Positions 1 to 7,391 of a stretch of DNA of 22,350 nt are shown in pieces. How positions within the stretch are numbered: position 1 is the first letter of the stretch; the number at the start of each line of letters is the position of its first letter. Source of the DNA: CAZYVU01 sp964651435 (GTDB lineage: Bacteria > Desulfobacterota > Syntrophorhabdia > Syntrophorhabdales > CAYQXL01). A program made the position numbers and the translations under genes. The stretch covers positions 1-22,350 of the forward strand of contig CAZYVU010000044.1 in the NCBI GenBank assembly GCA_964651435.1. The letters run 5' to 3'. The notes under the pieces are model-generated. The model made no database searches and was not told the DNA's origin. It was given only the letters and a program-made list of their open reading frames with translations.

Positions 1-1695
1 GCAAAGGTCGCCCTCGCAGAGAAGCACGATGTGACGATCCTTGAATCCGCTCCGGAGCCGGGTGGGCTCATGGCCCGTATTGCCAATTGCAGGGTAGGGT
101 TCAAGACCTTTTTTGATGAGATTCGAGACAGCAGCCGGCTCGCCGTTCTGAAAGGCGCCAGGATAGCTGCCGTGGGCCGGGAGGGCGGAAGATTTTCCGT
201 CACACTCGAGGATGGCCGCACCCTGCCGGCCGACCGGGTCATCGTGGCGACGGGCCTTACCCCTTATGACCCCGTGGAATACAAGGGCAAGAGGGTGCTG
301 ACGAGCCTTGAGTATGATGCCGTCATAGACCAGCGGCAGGGGGAGCTGCCGGCAGATTTTAATAAGATCGGTTTTATTCTTTGTGTCGGGTCCCGCTCCA
401 AGGAATACCCGCTCTGCTCTTCCGTCTGTTGTTCCTATACCCTCAGGGAAGTGAAATGGACGCTCCAGAGGGCAAAGCCGGAGATCACCGTTTTTTACAA
501 TGACTTAAGGTTTTTTGGCCAGGAATTCTACATGGAGAAGGCATACAGAGATGCGGGGGTGCGGTTTGTCCGGGCAAACTCCCGCTATTTTGAGGAAGAC
601 GAGGAGGGCGTCACGATACGATACTATGCAGGGGGGCAGTTGACGGAGGAGCGCTTCAACTATGTCGTTCTTGCTGTCGGTCTCCGTCCCAACCCTGAGC
701 TTCCGAGGCTTGCCTCGCTCTTCGGCTTTTCGTTGAACGAGTACGGATTTGTTCAGGAAGAAGCGCCGCTTCAGACCGGTGTGGAGAATGTTTACGTCTC
801 CGGCGGTGCCCTGGAACCGATGAACATCAAGGATTCTATTCTCACGGGCTTCGGTGCCGCCCTCGTGGCTGTAAAGGGGCCGAATATTCCCGTGCAGTCG
901 GCAAACGATGACGACCGGATCCACCGGGAAACGGCACCCCAGTTGGCACTTAAGAATGGAGGCGGCACCACATGCCTCTTCTACCTGGGTACTGACAATC
1001 CGGGCAACGGTGTCTTCTATGAGTTTGCCTCATCCCGATTCATAGAGATGGCCAGGGACTTGAAAAGGGCCGGCAAGGCCGTCTATGTGGTGACACGGAA
1101 CATGGTAAGCCCTTCTTACAGCGAAATCACTTACGAGGAAGCGCGACGGGAGGGCATTGTCTTTGTTCACCTCGAGGAGGATGAGACCATGGCTTTTGAC
1201 GGAGCCCGTGCGCGCATCCTTCGGGGGGGCCGTGAGCTCATCATCAATGCGGACAGTATCGTTCGGTTCGACGACTACGCGGACATGTTTAAGGATATGG
1301 AGTTTCTGTCGGTGTACCGGTCGGAGCCCCAGATCAGGTGGTCACCGACGAAGTGGGGAAGAAAGAAGTATCACGTTGGATTCATCAGACACCCCAGGGA
1401 CCAGCGATGGGAACCCAGGGAGATTCTTGGTGCCTTGGGAGAGATGATCCTTGACCATGAGGAGGAGCGCATCCTGCCGGACGTAAACGAGGAACGTTGC
1501 AGCGGGTGCGGTTCCTGCAAGAACGCCTGTCCTGCCGGAGCCATCGAGATGCTTGTTCAGGAAAAGCAGATCGCAGTCTTCGGTCCCGTGACATCGTCGA
1601 GTGTTCCCGTTGCCCACGTGAAGGAAGATACCTGCATCGGCTGCGGCCTCTGCGCCTCCACCTGCCCGTCCGACGTCATCACCCACGGTCGCTGA
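1..1695 (+). CDS. HdrA-like FAD/iron-sulfur oxidoreductase, 5'-truncated by window edge
   Basis: The reading frame is open at base 1, so the start lies outside the window; 564 codons are visible, ending in TGA at 1693-1695. The visible start is the end of a Rossmann FAD-binding segment (ILESAPEPGGLMARI). It is followed by the HdrA-type cysteine signature LCVGSR with SSVCC (about visible residues 128-144) and a C-terminal flavoprotein half (LAVGLRPNPEL). The C-terminus carries two ferredoxin clusters: C500, C503, C506, C510 and C545, C548, C551, C555. The family passes electrons between flavin and [4Fe-4S] centres in soluble heterodisulfide-reductase-type complexes. The partner subunits would be upstream, outside the window. 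A QmoA/QmoB-like or other HdrA-like protein is an alternative assignment. The fold and clusters are clear; the physiological substrate is unknown. Confidence 0.85.
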   Translation, partial: AKVALAEKHDVTILESAPEPGGLMARIANCRVGFKTFFDEIRDSSRLAVLKGARIAAVGREGGRFSVTLEDGRTLPADRVIVATGLTPYDPVEYKGKRVLTSLEYDAVIDQRQGELPADFNKIGFILCVGSRSKEYPLCSSVCCSYTLREVKWTLQRAKPEITVFYNDLRFFGQEFYMEKAYRDAGVRFVRANSRYFEEDEEGVTIRYYAGGQLTEERFNYVVLAVGLRPNPELPRLASLFGFSLNEYGFVQEEAPLQTGVENVYVSGGALEPMNIKDSILTGFGAALVAVKGPNIPVQSANDDDRIHRETAPQLALKNGGGTTCLFYLGTDNPGNGVFYEFASSRFIEMARDLKRAGKAVYVVTRNMVSPSYSEITYEEARREGIVFVHLEEDETMAFDGARARILRGGRELIINADSIVRFDDYADMFKDMEFLSVYRSEPQIRWSPTKWGRKKYHVGFIRHPRDQRWEPREILGALGEMILDHEEERILPDVNEERCSGCGSCKNACPAGAIEMLVQEKQIAVFGPVTSSSVPVAHVKEDTCIGCGLCASTCPSDVITHGR

Positions 1696-1757
1696 TGCCG
1701 GTTTAAGCCCTTCCCCTTCCATGTATGCCCCCGTAGAGGTGGTGCGGCGTCACGACG

Positions 1758-1787
1758 AAAAAGGGCGGCTCGAGGCCGCCCCTTTTC
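1758..1787. terminator. Bidirectional intrinsic terminator
   Basis: The stem GGGCGGC / GCCGCCC has a TCGAG loop and is flanked by AAAAA on the left and TTTT on the right, so it ends in a U-run on both strands. It lies between two convergent genes, the HdrA-like gene ending at 1695 and the SBBP gene ending at 1812, and can serve both. Confidence 0.85.
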
Positions 1788-1811
1788 TTATCGAATAGTC
1801 TCCTTAACCCC

Positions 1812-4592
1812 CTACTGCACCGCCTTTCCTGTGATCTTGACCTGGTAGACAGGGTTTTTCGGATCGTTGGAAGGGATGTTGAGCTTCACGTTCTTCGTCG
1901 CCAGGGGTGGACCGGGGGTGAAGACGACGGTGACATAGCAGCTTGCGTTGGGGGCAACAGGAAAGCCCGAGCAGTAATCGTTGATGATCGAGAATTCGGA
2001 TATATTCGGGCCGGCCAGCGTGATTTGCTGGATGTTCAGGTTTGTCAGGCCGCTGCCGATGGTGTTGGTGATCTTGAATGTTGTGCTTACGCTCTTTCCG
2101 ACGGCTACGTTGCCGAAGCTCTTGACGGTAGGATAGAGGTTGATCGTAGGGTCCTTCGTAAACTTTGCCGTTACCGTCCTCTCCTGGTTCATATTGAGGA
2201 CGCATGTTGCGTAGCCCTTGCAACTGCTGCCGCTCCAGCCCTTAAATATGGAGCCTGATTCGGCCTTGGCCGCGAGGGTCACCTTGGCCGTCCTGCCGAA
2301 AACGTATGAGCAGACAGCGCCGCAGTTGATGCCTGCCGGCGTGCTCGTTACGGTGCCGGTGCCGCTGCCGGCGAAATAGACGGTGAGAGGGCTGGCGGAG
2401 AGGTTGAGATCAATCTTTGACACAAAAACGTCCGTGACGCCTCCGTTGAACTTTGTGTCGTAGGAGCGGGCAAAGGTGGGGTAGGCGTATGAGGAGGTTG
2501 TGCCCGCCACGTAAAGGCTCCCGTCCCGGTCTACTGCCAGCACATAACCTTCCTCGGCCCCGCTGCTGCCCATGAACGTGGATCCGACAAGGGTCGAGAG
2601 GGTTGGGTTAAGCCTTGAAACGACAGTATCATCGGTGCCGCCGAAATAGACGGGGTTGTAGCAGCCCGTGGTTGTTGGATAGTCCTTGGAGAGTGTGTAG
2701 CCGGTAAGGTAGACGTTGCCGAAGAAACCTATGACAAAGCCGTTAATATATTCGTCATTGCTGCCGCCGATAAAGGTTGAGGCATCGAGGGTGGAGAGGT
2801 CGGCGCTCAGCTTTGAGGCGTAGCCGTCCGTATTGCCGCCGTTAAATGTCGTGTCGTAGGCGCCGGCCGTGACGGGAAAATCGACGGACCATGTGGTGCC
2901 GGCCACGGCCACATCCCCCAACGGTCCTAACTGGACTCCGGCGGCATAGTCATCATCATCGCCGCCCAGGAAGGTAGAGGCCAGGAGAGTGGTTAAGCCG
3001 TTGTCAAGCTTGGAGACAAAGACATCCCAGCCGCCCTGGCTGGCTGTCATGAATGCGCCGGGGGTTGTGGGGAAATCATCGGACCACGTGTTGCCGCTCA
3101 CGTAGATATTGTCTGAGGGGTCGATGTCTATGCCCGTTGCCTCGTCATAGGCGCTGCCGCCGAGGTAAGTGGAGGCAACGAGGGCGGAGAGGTCGGAGCT
3201 CAGCTTCGTCACAAAGGCCGTATAAAGCGCCCACGGGCGGACGGGGTTGTACGACCCGGCCGTGACGGGAAAATCGACGGACCATGTGGTGCCGGCAAGA
3301 CAGATGTTGCCCGCACCGTCGATGGCCAGGGCTGACGCCTCATCGTACCCGCTGCCCCCGAGAAAGGTCGAGGCGATGAGGTACTGGAGGTCGTTGTCGA
3401 GGTGTGCCACAAAGACATCAAAGTCACTGTTCTTGGTAAATTCATAGGACCCGTAGCTCATGGGAAAATCGGCCGAAAGGGTGGTACCCGTTATGTAGAC
3501 CGTATCATCGGCGTTGACGGCTATGGCGAATGCGAAGTCGTCGTCCGTGCCGCCTACGTAGGTGGACGCAAGAAGCTGCGTAAGGGCATTGTCGAGCTTG
3601 CTGATAAAGAGGTCGCTGATGCCGAAGAAGACGGGGTTATAGATGTTGTAAGCAGGGAAAACGGTGGGAAAGTTGCTTGAGTAGGTGTTGCCCGTAATGA
3701 AGACGTTGCCTGCCGAATCGAGCGCCATGCCGTACGGGTATTCGGCCGCCTTGCCCCCGAGAAACGTCGACGCGAGGAGGGGGTCGATGACGAGGGGTTT
3801 GGTGCGGTCATAATCACCGGCCTTGAAGCCGTAGGCCAAGTGCATCGGGGCAGGGGCATAATCGTCGGGTGAGGAGTTTCCTGTAAGGATGGCATAGCTC
3901 ACGGGAACGGCCACCCGTTTCCCCTCTATCTCCTGGAAGGCAACGGGCGCTGTAAACCTTACCGATCCAAGCTCCGTCGAAACCTCCAGCTCGCCCGAAC
4001 CGGTTACCTCAAGGGATCTGCCGCCCGACAGCAGGATCTGAATCGCCCCAACGTCGCCCCCCGGGTTGACTGAGAAGACCTTCTCAACATTGTTGCCTGC
4101 GGCCTTGAGCTCAAGGTCTATACCGGGGTAGACCTCTCCGAGACTCACCTGGTCGTAGGTCCTCACGTCACTTCTCCACTGTCCGGGGTCCCGGCCGCGG
4201 AAAAAGCTGACCTTCGTCGAAGAGGCGGTGATGCCCTTCGCCGCGGCCGTCCTTGCCCCCACGAGGCTTTCGGTGACAATGACGCCTTTGACGGTGCCTT
4301 GGCCGTTGCCGGCCGCCTGGGGTAGGGCGTAGCTTATTTGGCCCTTTGCGGAGACGTAGCACGTGCCTCCAAGGGTACGGGCATAATAGGCGACCTGCCT
4401 GTCGTCAACCTGGCCCTTGTTTTCGATAAAAGGCATATGGAGCTTGGCGAGCTTTTCGCTCAGTTCTCCCGTGCTCGTTGCTCCCTCCGCCCCTGTTGCT
4501 GCGTCGGCCGCAGGAACGAAGGCGGGAAAGAGAAGCACAAGGAAAAGGACTGCAAACAGGCAAACGGAAGTGCCGAACAATTTGTGTGTCAT
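1812..4592 (-). CDS. Secreted SBBP seven-bladed beta-propeller protein with InlB-type repeat and choice-of-anchor D C-terminus
   Basis: This 926-residue protein has a Sec signal peptide: MTHK, a hydrophobic stretch to about residue 28, and a likely AxA cleavage near ADA-AT at 31. No lipobox is seen. Residues 50-270 resemble the DUF7948 domain found before SBBP propellers (FIENKGQVDD near 55-64). Seven repeats then start with A-S-T-F/Y-x-G-G (the last is G-S-T-F-M-G-S), at residues about 274, 342, 407, 473, 538, 604 and 670. Each has a GN/TxYxTG-like strand and a DFP turn, which fits one closed seven-bladed propeller. Residues 735-812 look like a bacterial InlB-type repeat (GSGTGTVTSTP, then GWSG) with paired cysteines. 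Residues 818-924 match a choice-of-anchor D / ASH-type immunoglobulin fold (FGNVAVG, then FTP, then SNDP). The start has an AGGAGG-type ribosome site about 7 nt upstream. The protein is probably exported or surface-bound; its ligand is unknown. Confidence 0.85.
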   Translation of the reverse strand: MTHKLFGTSVCLFAVLFLVLLFPAFVPAADAATGAEGATSTGELSEKLAKLHMPFIENKGQVDDRQVAYYARTLGGTCYVSAKGQISYALPQAAGNGQGTVKGVIVTESLVGARTAAAKGITASSTKVSFFRGRDPGQWRSDVRTYDQVSLGEVYPGIDLELKAAGNNVEKVFSVNPGGDVGAIQILLSGGRSLEVTGSGELEVSTELGSVRFTAPVAFQEIEGKRVAVPVSYAILTGNSSPDDYAPAPMHLAYGFKAGDYDRTKPLVIDPLLASTFLGGKAAEYPYGMALDSAGNVFITGNTYSSNFPTVFPAYNIYNPVFFGISDLFISKLDNALTQLLASTYVGGTDDDFAFAIAVNADDTVYITGTTLSADFPMSYGSYEFTKNSDFDVFVAHLDNDLQYLIASTFLGGSGYDEASALAIDGAGNICLAGTTWSVDFPVTAGSYNPVRPWALYTAFVTKLSSDLSALVASTYLGGSAYDEATGIDIDPSDNIYVSGNTWSDDFPTTPGAFMTASQGGWDVFVSKLDNGLTTLLASTFLGGDDDDYAAGVQLGPLGDVAVAGTTWSVDFPVTAGAYDTTFNGGNTDGYASKLSADLSTLDASTFIGGSNDEYINGFVIGFFGNVYLTGYTLSKDYPTTTGCYNPVYFGGTDDTVVSRLNPTLSTLVGSTFMGSSGAEEGYVLAVDRDGSLYVAGTTSSYAYPTFARSYDTKFNGGVTDVFVSKIDLNLSASPLTVYFAGSGTGTVTSTPAGINCGAVCSYVFGRTAKVTLAAKAESGSIFKGWSGSSCKGYATCVLNMNQERTVTAKFTKDPTINLYPTVKSFGNVAVGKSVSTTFKITNTIGSGLTNLNIQQITLAGPNISEFSIINDYCSGFPVAPNASCYVTVVFTPGPPLATKNVKLNIPSNDPKNPVYQVKITGKAVQ

Positions 4593-4639
4593 CGAGAATC
4601 CTCCTTGGCCCTTCAGGACATGATTAAAGATACCAGTGT

Positions 4640-4669
4640 ATCATAGCACATGCGTTGGAGCGAGGCCAA
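4640..4669 (-). promoter_or_regulatory. Predicted sigma-70-type promoter of the SBBP gene
   Basis: Read on the minus strand, TTGGCC (4664-4669) and TATGAT (4640-4645) are separated by 18 bp. Transcription would start near 4633, giving a leader of about 40 nt before the ATG at 4592 with its strong ribosome site. The -10 matches consensus at 5 of 6 positions and the -35 at 4 of 6. Confidence 0.45.
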
Positions 4670-4677
4670 GGGAACAA

Positions 4678-4691
4678 TTGTGAAGTCACAA
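4678..4691. promoter_or_regulatory. Inverted repeat TTGTGA-AG-TCACAA, possible operator
   Basis: This is a perfect 6-bp inverted repeat with a 2-bp centre. It lies between the divergent SBBP and histidine-kinase genes, just upstream of the predicted SBBP -35 element. The half-site resembles CRP/FNR-superfamily half-sites, but those are normally spaced by about 6 bp (4 bp for FNR), so the binding protein is unknown. Confidence 0.4.
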
Positions 4692-4724
4692 ATTAAGGGG
4701 AAAAGGCCAAAGGGCCCAGAACCC

Positions 4725-4751
4725 TTGATAAAAAGGCCTGTCCGGTATAAC
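4725..4751 (+). promoter_or_regulatory. Possible promoter of the histidine-kinase/response-regulator pair
   Basis: TTGATA (4725-4730) and TATAAC (4746-4751) are separated by 15 bp, which is shorter than ideal. If used, transcription would start around 4757-4760, at or next to the candidate start codon, and would give a nearly leaderless mRNA. No Shine-Dalgarno sequence is visible there, which agrees with that reading. Confidence 0.3.
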
Positions 4752-4759
4752 ATGTGGGC

Positions 4760-6295
4760 ATGCTGCATAACCTCCCGGCAGCCCAACTCGAGGATCGCCT
4801 TCTTCGGCTGGAGCGACGTATCTCGCGCCTCCAGGCTTCTGCCCGAAAGCTTCGGGAAACGCGGGGTGTCCTGGAAAGAAAGACCCACGCCTTGGCGGAA
4901 AGGGTGAAGGAGCTGAACTGCCTGTACGCCATGTCGAGCCTCCTGGAGAAGCACTGGGTTTCGCTGGAGGCGGTTCTCCGGAAGACGGTGACGATCGTTG
5001 CTGCGGCATGGCAGTATCCCGAGATCACCTGCGTCCGCATCAGCATGAACGGACAGACTTTTGCCACCGATGGGTTTCGGGAGAGCCCCTGGAGGCAATC
5101 GGCGCCCATCGTGACGCAGGCCGGCAGGATTATCGGATCTCTCGACGTCATGTATCTGGTGGAAAAGCCTCAGTGTGACGAGGGCCCCTTTCTCAAGGAG
5201 GAGCGAAACCTCATCGACGTTCTTGCGCGCCGCATAGCCGAGATAGTGGAGCAGAAAGGGGCCGAGGAGGCACTCCGGGAGAGCACGGCGAAAAACAGGG
5301 CACTTCTCGCGGCCATTCCCGACATGATGTTCCGCGTTACGTCGGAGGGGAGGATTCTCGATTTCAAGCCGGGCAAGGGCTTTCCGCGGATCGGCCTTTC
5401 GAGGAAGCTTCGGGGCGGCGACGGGCCCGTGCCGGCGGAGGCCCTTTCGGGGCTGCCCAAGCATGTCATAGACCAGGGTATGAAGCAGGTGGGCCAGGTT
5501 ATCAGGAGCGGTGAAACGGTGATCTACGAGGAGCAGGTACGCCTTGCCGATCAGGTCCGGTACTACGAGGTCCTCGTTACCGTGAGCGGGGAGAATGAGG
5601 CACTCGGCATTGTTCGGGATATTACGGAGAGGCGGCGCCTGGAGCGGCAGGTCATCGAGGTGAGCGAGTGGGAGCAGCAGAGGATCGGACAGGACCTCCA
5701 CGACAGCCTCTGTCAGCAGCTTGCCGGCATCGGCTTCTTGGGTAAGGTGATTCAGCAGAAGCTGGGGGCACGACGACTCTCGGAGGCAGGCGATGTGGCC
5801 GAGGTGGTGTCGCTGATCGATGATGCCATAACGCAGACAAAGGGCCTTGCCCGGGGTCTTTATCCCGTCGGCCTCGAGACGGGGGGCCTTACGGCGGCGT
5901 TGTCCGAACTCTGCCGTACCATAGAGAGGCGTTTCGGCGTCTCCTGTGCATTCGAATGCCCAAGGCCCGTTCGTGTCAACGATCCCGCCATCGCCATTCA
6001 CCTCTACCGCATTACCCAGGAGGCGGTAAACAACGCCCTGCGGCACGGAAAGCCGAAGAGGATCGTTGTACGATTCGCCGGCTCAAGGGGTGGGGCGCAG
6101 CTCGAGATAGCCAATGACGGTAAGGCCTTCCCAAAGGTTCTGAAGCGGAACCGCGGCATGGGGTTGAGCATCATGAAGCACCGGGCGGCGATGATAGGCG
6201 CATCTTTGGACATCAGGGGCCGGCCGGAGGGGGGTACGAGCGTCATATGCACATTCCAGAACCGCAGAAGGGTACCGAGGGAGGGGCGCAAATGA
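4760..6295 (+). CDS. Cytoplasmic sensor histidine kinase, HisKA_3 (NarX/DegS-like) type
   Basis: The protein is 511 residues with no transmembrane segment, so it is a soluble sensor. Residues 10-52 form a charged coiled coil. Residues about 55-165 look like a GAF-type sensor domain and residues 175-295 like a PAS domain ending in IVRDITERRRLERQ. The dimerization/phosphoacceptor helix is QRIGQDLHDSLCQQLAGIG with phospho-His H314. The ATPase domain has an N-box (EAVNNALRHG, N424/N425), a G1 box (NDGKAFP) and a G2 box (NRGMGLSIM). The start is uncertain: GTG at 4754 is in frame, but ATG at 4760 was preferred; neither has a ribosome site, and an in-frame stop at 4748 rules out extension. The stop overlaps the next start (ATGA), so kinase and regulator are co-translated. 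The signal it senses cannot be read from sequence. Confidence 0.9.
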   Translation: MLHNLPAAQLEDRLLRLERRISRLQASARKLRETRGVLERKTHALAERVKELNCLYAMSSLLEKHWVSLEAVLRKTVTIVAAAWQYPEITCVRISMNGQTFATDGFRESPWRQSAPIVTQAGRIIGSLDVMYLVEKPQCDEGPFLKEERNLIDVLARRIAEIVEQKGAEEALRESTAKNRALLAAIPDMMFRVTSEGRILDFKPGKGFPRIGLSRKLRGGDGPVPAEALSGLPKHVIDQGMKQVGQVIRSGETVIYEEQVRLADQVRYYEVLVTVSGENEALGIVRDITERRRLERQVIEVSEWEQQRIGQDLHDSLCQQLAGIGFLGKVIQQKLGARRLSEAGDVAEVVSLIDDAITQTKGLARGLYPVGLETGGLTAALSELCRTIERRFGVSCAFECPRPVRVNDPAIAIHLYRITQEAVNNALRHGKPKRIVVRFAGSRGGAQLEIANDGKAFPKVLKRNRGMGLSIMKHRAAMIGASLDIRGRPEGGTSVICTFQNRRRVPREGRK

Positions 6296-6963
6296 AGAAG
6301 GCGGGCACATCAGAGCGTCAAAAGAACCGGATCCTCATAGTGGATGACCACCCCATAGTGCGCAAGGGGTTGGCCCAGCTTATCGATCAGGAGCCGGACC
6401 TCGTGGTGGCGGGCGAGGCCGAGGATGCCGACGGGGCGCTCGAGTTTCTCAAGAGAGACATGCCGGATTTGGCCATAGTCGACATCTCGCTTCAGGGTGT
6501 GGACGGGATAGAGCTTATCAAGAAGATGAAGGCACGGTACCCCGATCTGCCGGTCCTTGTCGTCTCCATGCACGATGAATCGCTCTTCGCCGAGCGGGCG
6601 CTTCGCGTAGGCGCCAAAGGTTACATCATGAAGCAGGAGGCCATCGGCAAGATGATGGAGGCCATACGCAAGGTCCTGAAGGGGGAACTCTACCTGAGCG
6701 AGCGGGTAAGCGAGAATATTGTAAAGAAGTTTATCAGCGGCAGGACGGAGGGGCTGCAGTCTCCCATCGAGGTTTTGAGCGACAGGGAGCTGGAGGTCTT
6801 TCAGCTTATCGGCCAGGGGCTGGGAACACGGAGGATAGCCGACCAGCTTCATGTGAGTGTGAAAACGGTGGAGACTTACCGCGCGAACATAAAACAGAAA
6901 ATGCATTTGAAGGATGGGATTGAGCTGCTTAAGCACGCGGTACAGTGGGCAGAAGGAGCATAG
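6292..6963 (+). CDS. NarL/FixJ-family response regulator
   Basis: This 223-residue regulator is the partner of the kinase just upstream. The receiver domain spans 13-130 with acidic pocket D18/D19, phospho-acceptor D64, switch residue S92 and conserved K114. A LuxR-type helix-turn-helix follows (LSDRELEVFQLIGQG at about 162-176, then RIADQLHVSVKTVETYRANI). An in-frame extension back to 6247 is possible, but ATG 6292 is preferred: it overlaps the kinase stop (ATGA), has GGGAGGGG upstream, and gives the usual family length. The first non-self target could be the gdhA leader, whose 19-bp palindrome begins 33 bp after this stop. That link is inference from position only. Confidence 0.93.
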   Translation: MKKAGTSERQKNRILIVDDHPIVRKGLAQLIDQEPDLVVAGEAEDADGALEFLKRDMPDLAIVDISLQGVDGIELIKKMKARYPDLPVLVVSMHDESLFAERALRVGAKGYIMKQEAIGKMMEAIRKVLKGELYLSERVSENIVKKFISGRTEGLQSPIEVLSDRELEVFQLIGQGLGTRRIADQLHVSVKTVETYRANIKQKMHLKDGIELLKHAVQWAEGA

Positions 6964-6986
6964 ACAAGCATCTACGAGGCGTATCA

Positions 6987-7020
6987 GGTATCACCTTACC
7001 ACTAAAGTAGTGGTATCACC
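6987..7020. promoter_or_regulatory. Operator-like cluster: 19-bp palindrome nested in a direct repeat
   Basis: A perfect 8-bp inverted repeat, TACCACTA-AAG-TAGTGGTA, covers 6997-7015. The word GGTATCACC occurs twice in direct orientation, at 6987-6995 and 7012-7020. GGTA (6987-6990) and TACC (6997-7000) also form a GGTA-N6-TACC site, the same geometry as the GGAA-N6-TTCC operator known for methanogen NrpR. No U-run follows, so it is not a terminator. A regulator binding site for the gdhA operon is the likely role. Candidate binders are the adjacent NarL-type regulator and NrpR. Confidence 0.5.
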
Positions 7021-7046
7021 CATACGAATAATAGTCATACCCTGAT

Positions 7047-7075
7047 TGTTTAAAGCGGAAGGAATGGGATTTACT
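7047..7075 (+). promoter_or_regulatory. Weak candidate promoter of the gdhA operon
   Basis: TTGTTT begins at 7048 at the latest and is followed about 18 bp later by TTTACT near 7070. Both match consensus only partly (3 and 4 of 6). The start site would fall near 7083, within or just before the hairpin that precedes the ribosome site. Coordinates are approximate. Confidence 0.25.
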
Positions 7076-7080
7076 ACTGC

Positions 7081-7100
7081 ACAGAGGTTCCGAACTCTGT
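7081..7100 (+). promoter_or_regulatory. Leader hairpin just upstream of the ribosome site
   Basis: ACAGAG and CTCTGT form a 6-bp stem, and an alternative bulged pairing extends inward through GTT/AAC. The hairpin ends 2 nt before the strong AGGAGGT ribosome site (7103-7109). It could affect translation of the small gene and gdhA, or stabilize the mRNA 5' end. Confidence 0.3.
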
Positions 7101-7113
7101 TCAGGAGGTAACC

Positions 7114-7389
7114 GTGAACGCTGCAAGCAACGTAATTCTTTTCAGGCGTCAAGGTCAGACTGCCCCGGCCGCCGCTGCCGTTGAGGTACCGGAAGAGATG
7201 ACCGGTGCGGAGGAGCTCAGCCTTGTCGCGCGGGCCCGAAGGGTGCTTGATGACATTGAAGCTGCCTGGGAGGATGACCATGGGAGGCCGGACCTGAGGG
7301 ACAAGATCCATCTGCTGCGGTACTATTTGAGGAGATTTCCCGAAAGAACAAGGGTTGAAGAAGAATCCATTACTGCGAAGGAGGAGTGA
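7114..7389 (+). CDS. Small protein of unknown function preceding gdhA
   Basis: The protein is 91 residues with a GTG start behind an excellent AGGAGGT ribosome site 4 nt upstream, which makes this start convincing. I do not recognise a family. The first 25 residues are Ala-rich and low in complexity. Residues 30-80 are charged and look helical (ARRVLDDIEAAWEDD, then LRYYLRRFPERTRVEEE). There is no signal peptide, membrane segment or cysteine. The stop lies 2 bp before the gdhA ATG and overlaps an in-frame GTG of gdhA, so the two genes are translationally coupled. That suggests a function tied to glutamate dehydrogenase, perhaps regulatory or structural, but this is inference from context. Confidence 0.75.
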   Translation: MNAASNVILFRRQGQTAPAAAAVEVPEEMTGAEELSLVARARRVLDDIEAAWEDDHGRPDLRDKIHLLRYYLRRFPERTRVEEESITAKEE

Positions 7390-7391
7390 AG

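Noticed and set aside
4678..4691. TTGTGA-AG-TCACAA as a CRP, FNR or HcpR site
   Set aside because: The half-sites look right, but the 2-bp centre is too short for those regulators, so only a generic operator is reported.
4613..6046. A 477-codon open frame on the minus strand opposite the histidine kinase
   Set aside because: It mirrors the kinase gene, has no recognizable motif, and its product is rich in His/Leu/Arg as expected from reversed GC-rich codons. The plus strand carries clear kinase motifs.
6996..7016. The 19-bp palindrome after the response regulator as a terminator
   Set aside because: The loop would be only 3 nt, the stem is AT-mixed and no T-run follows on either strand.
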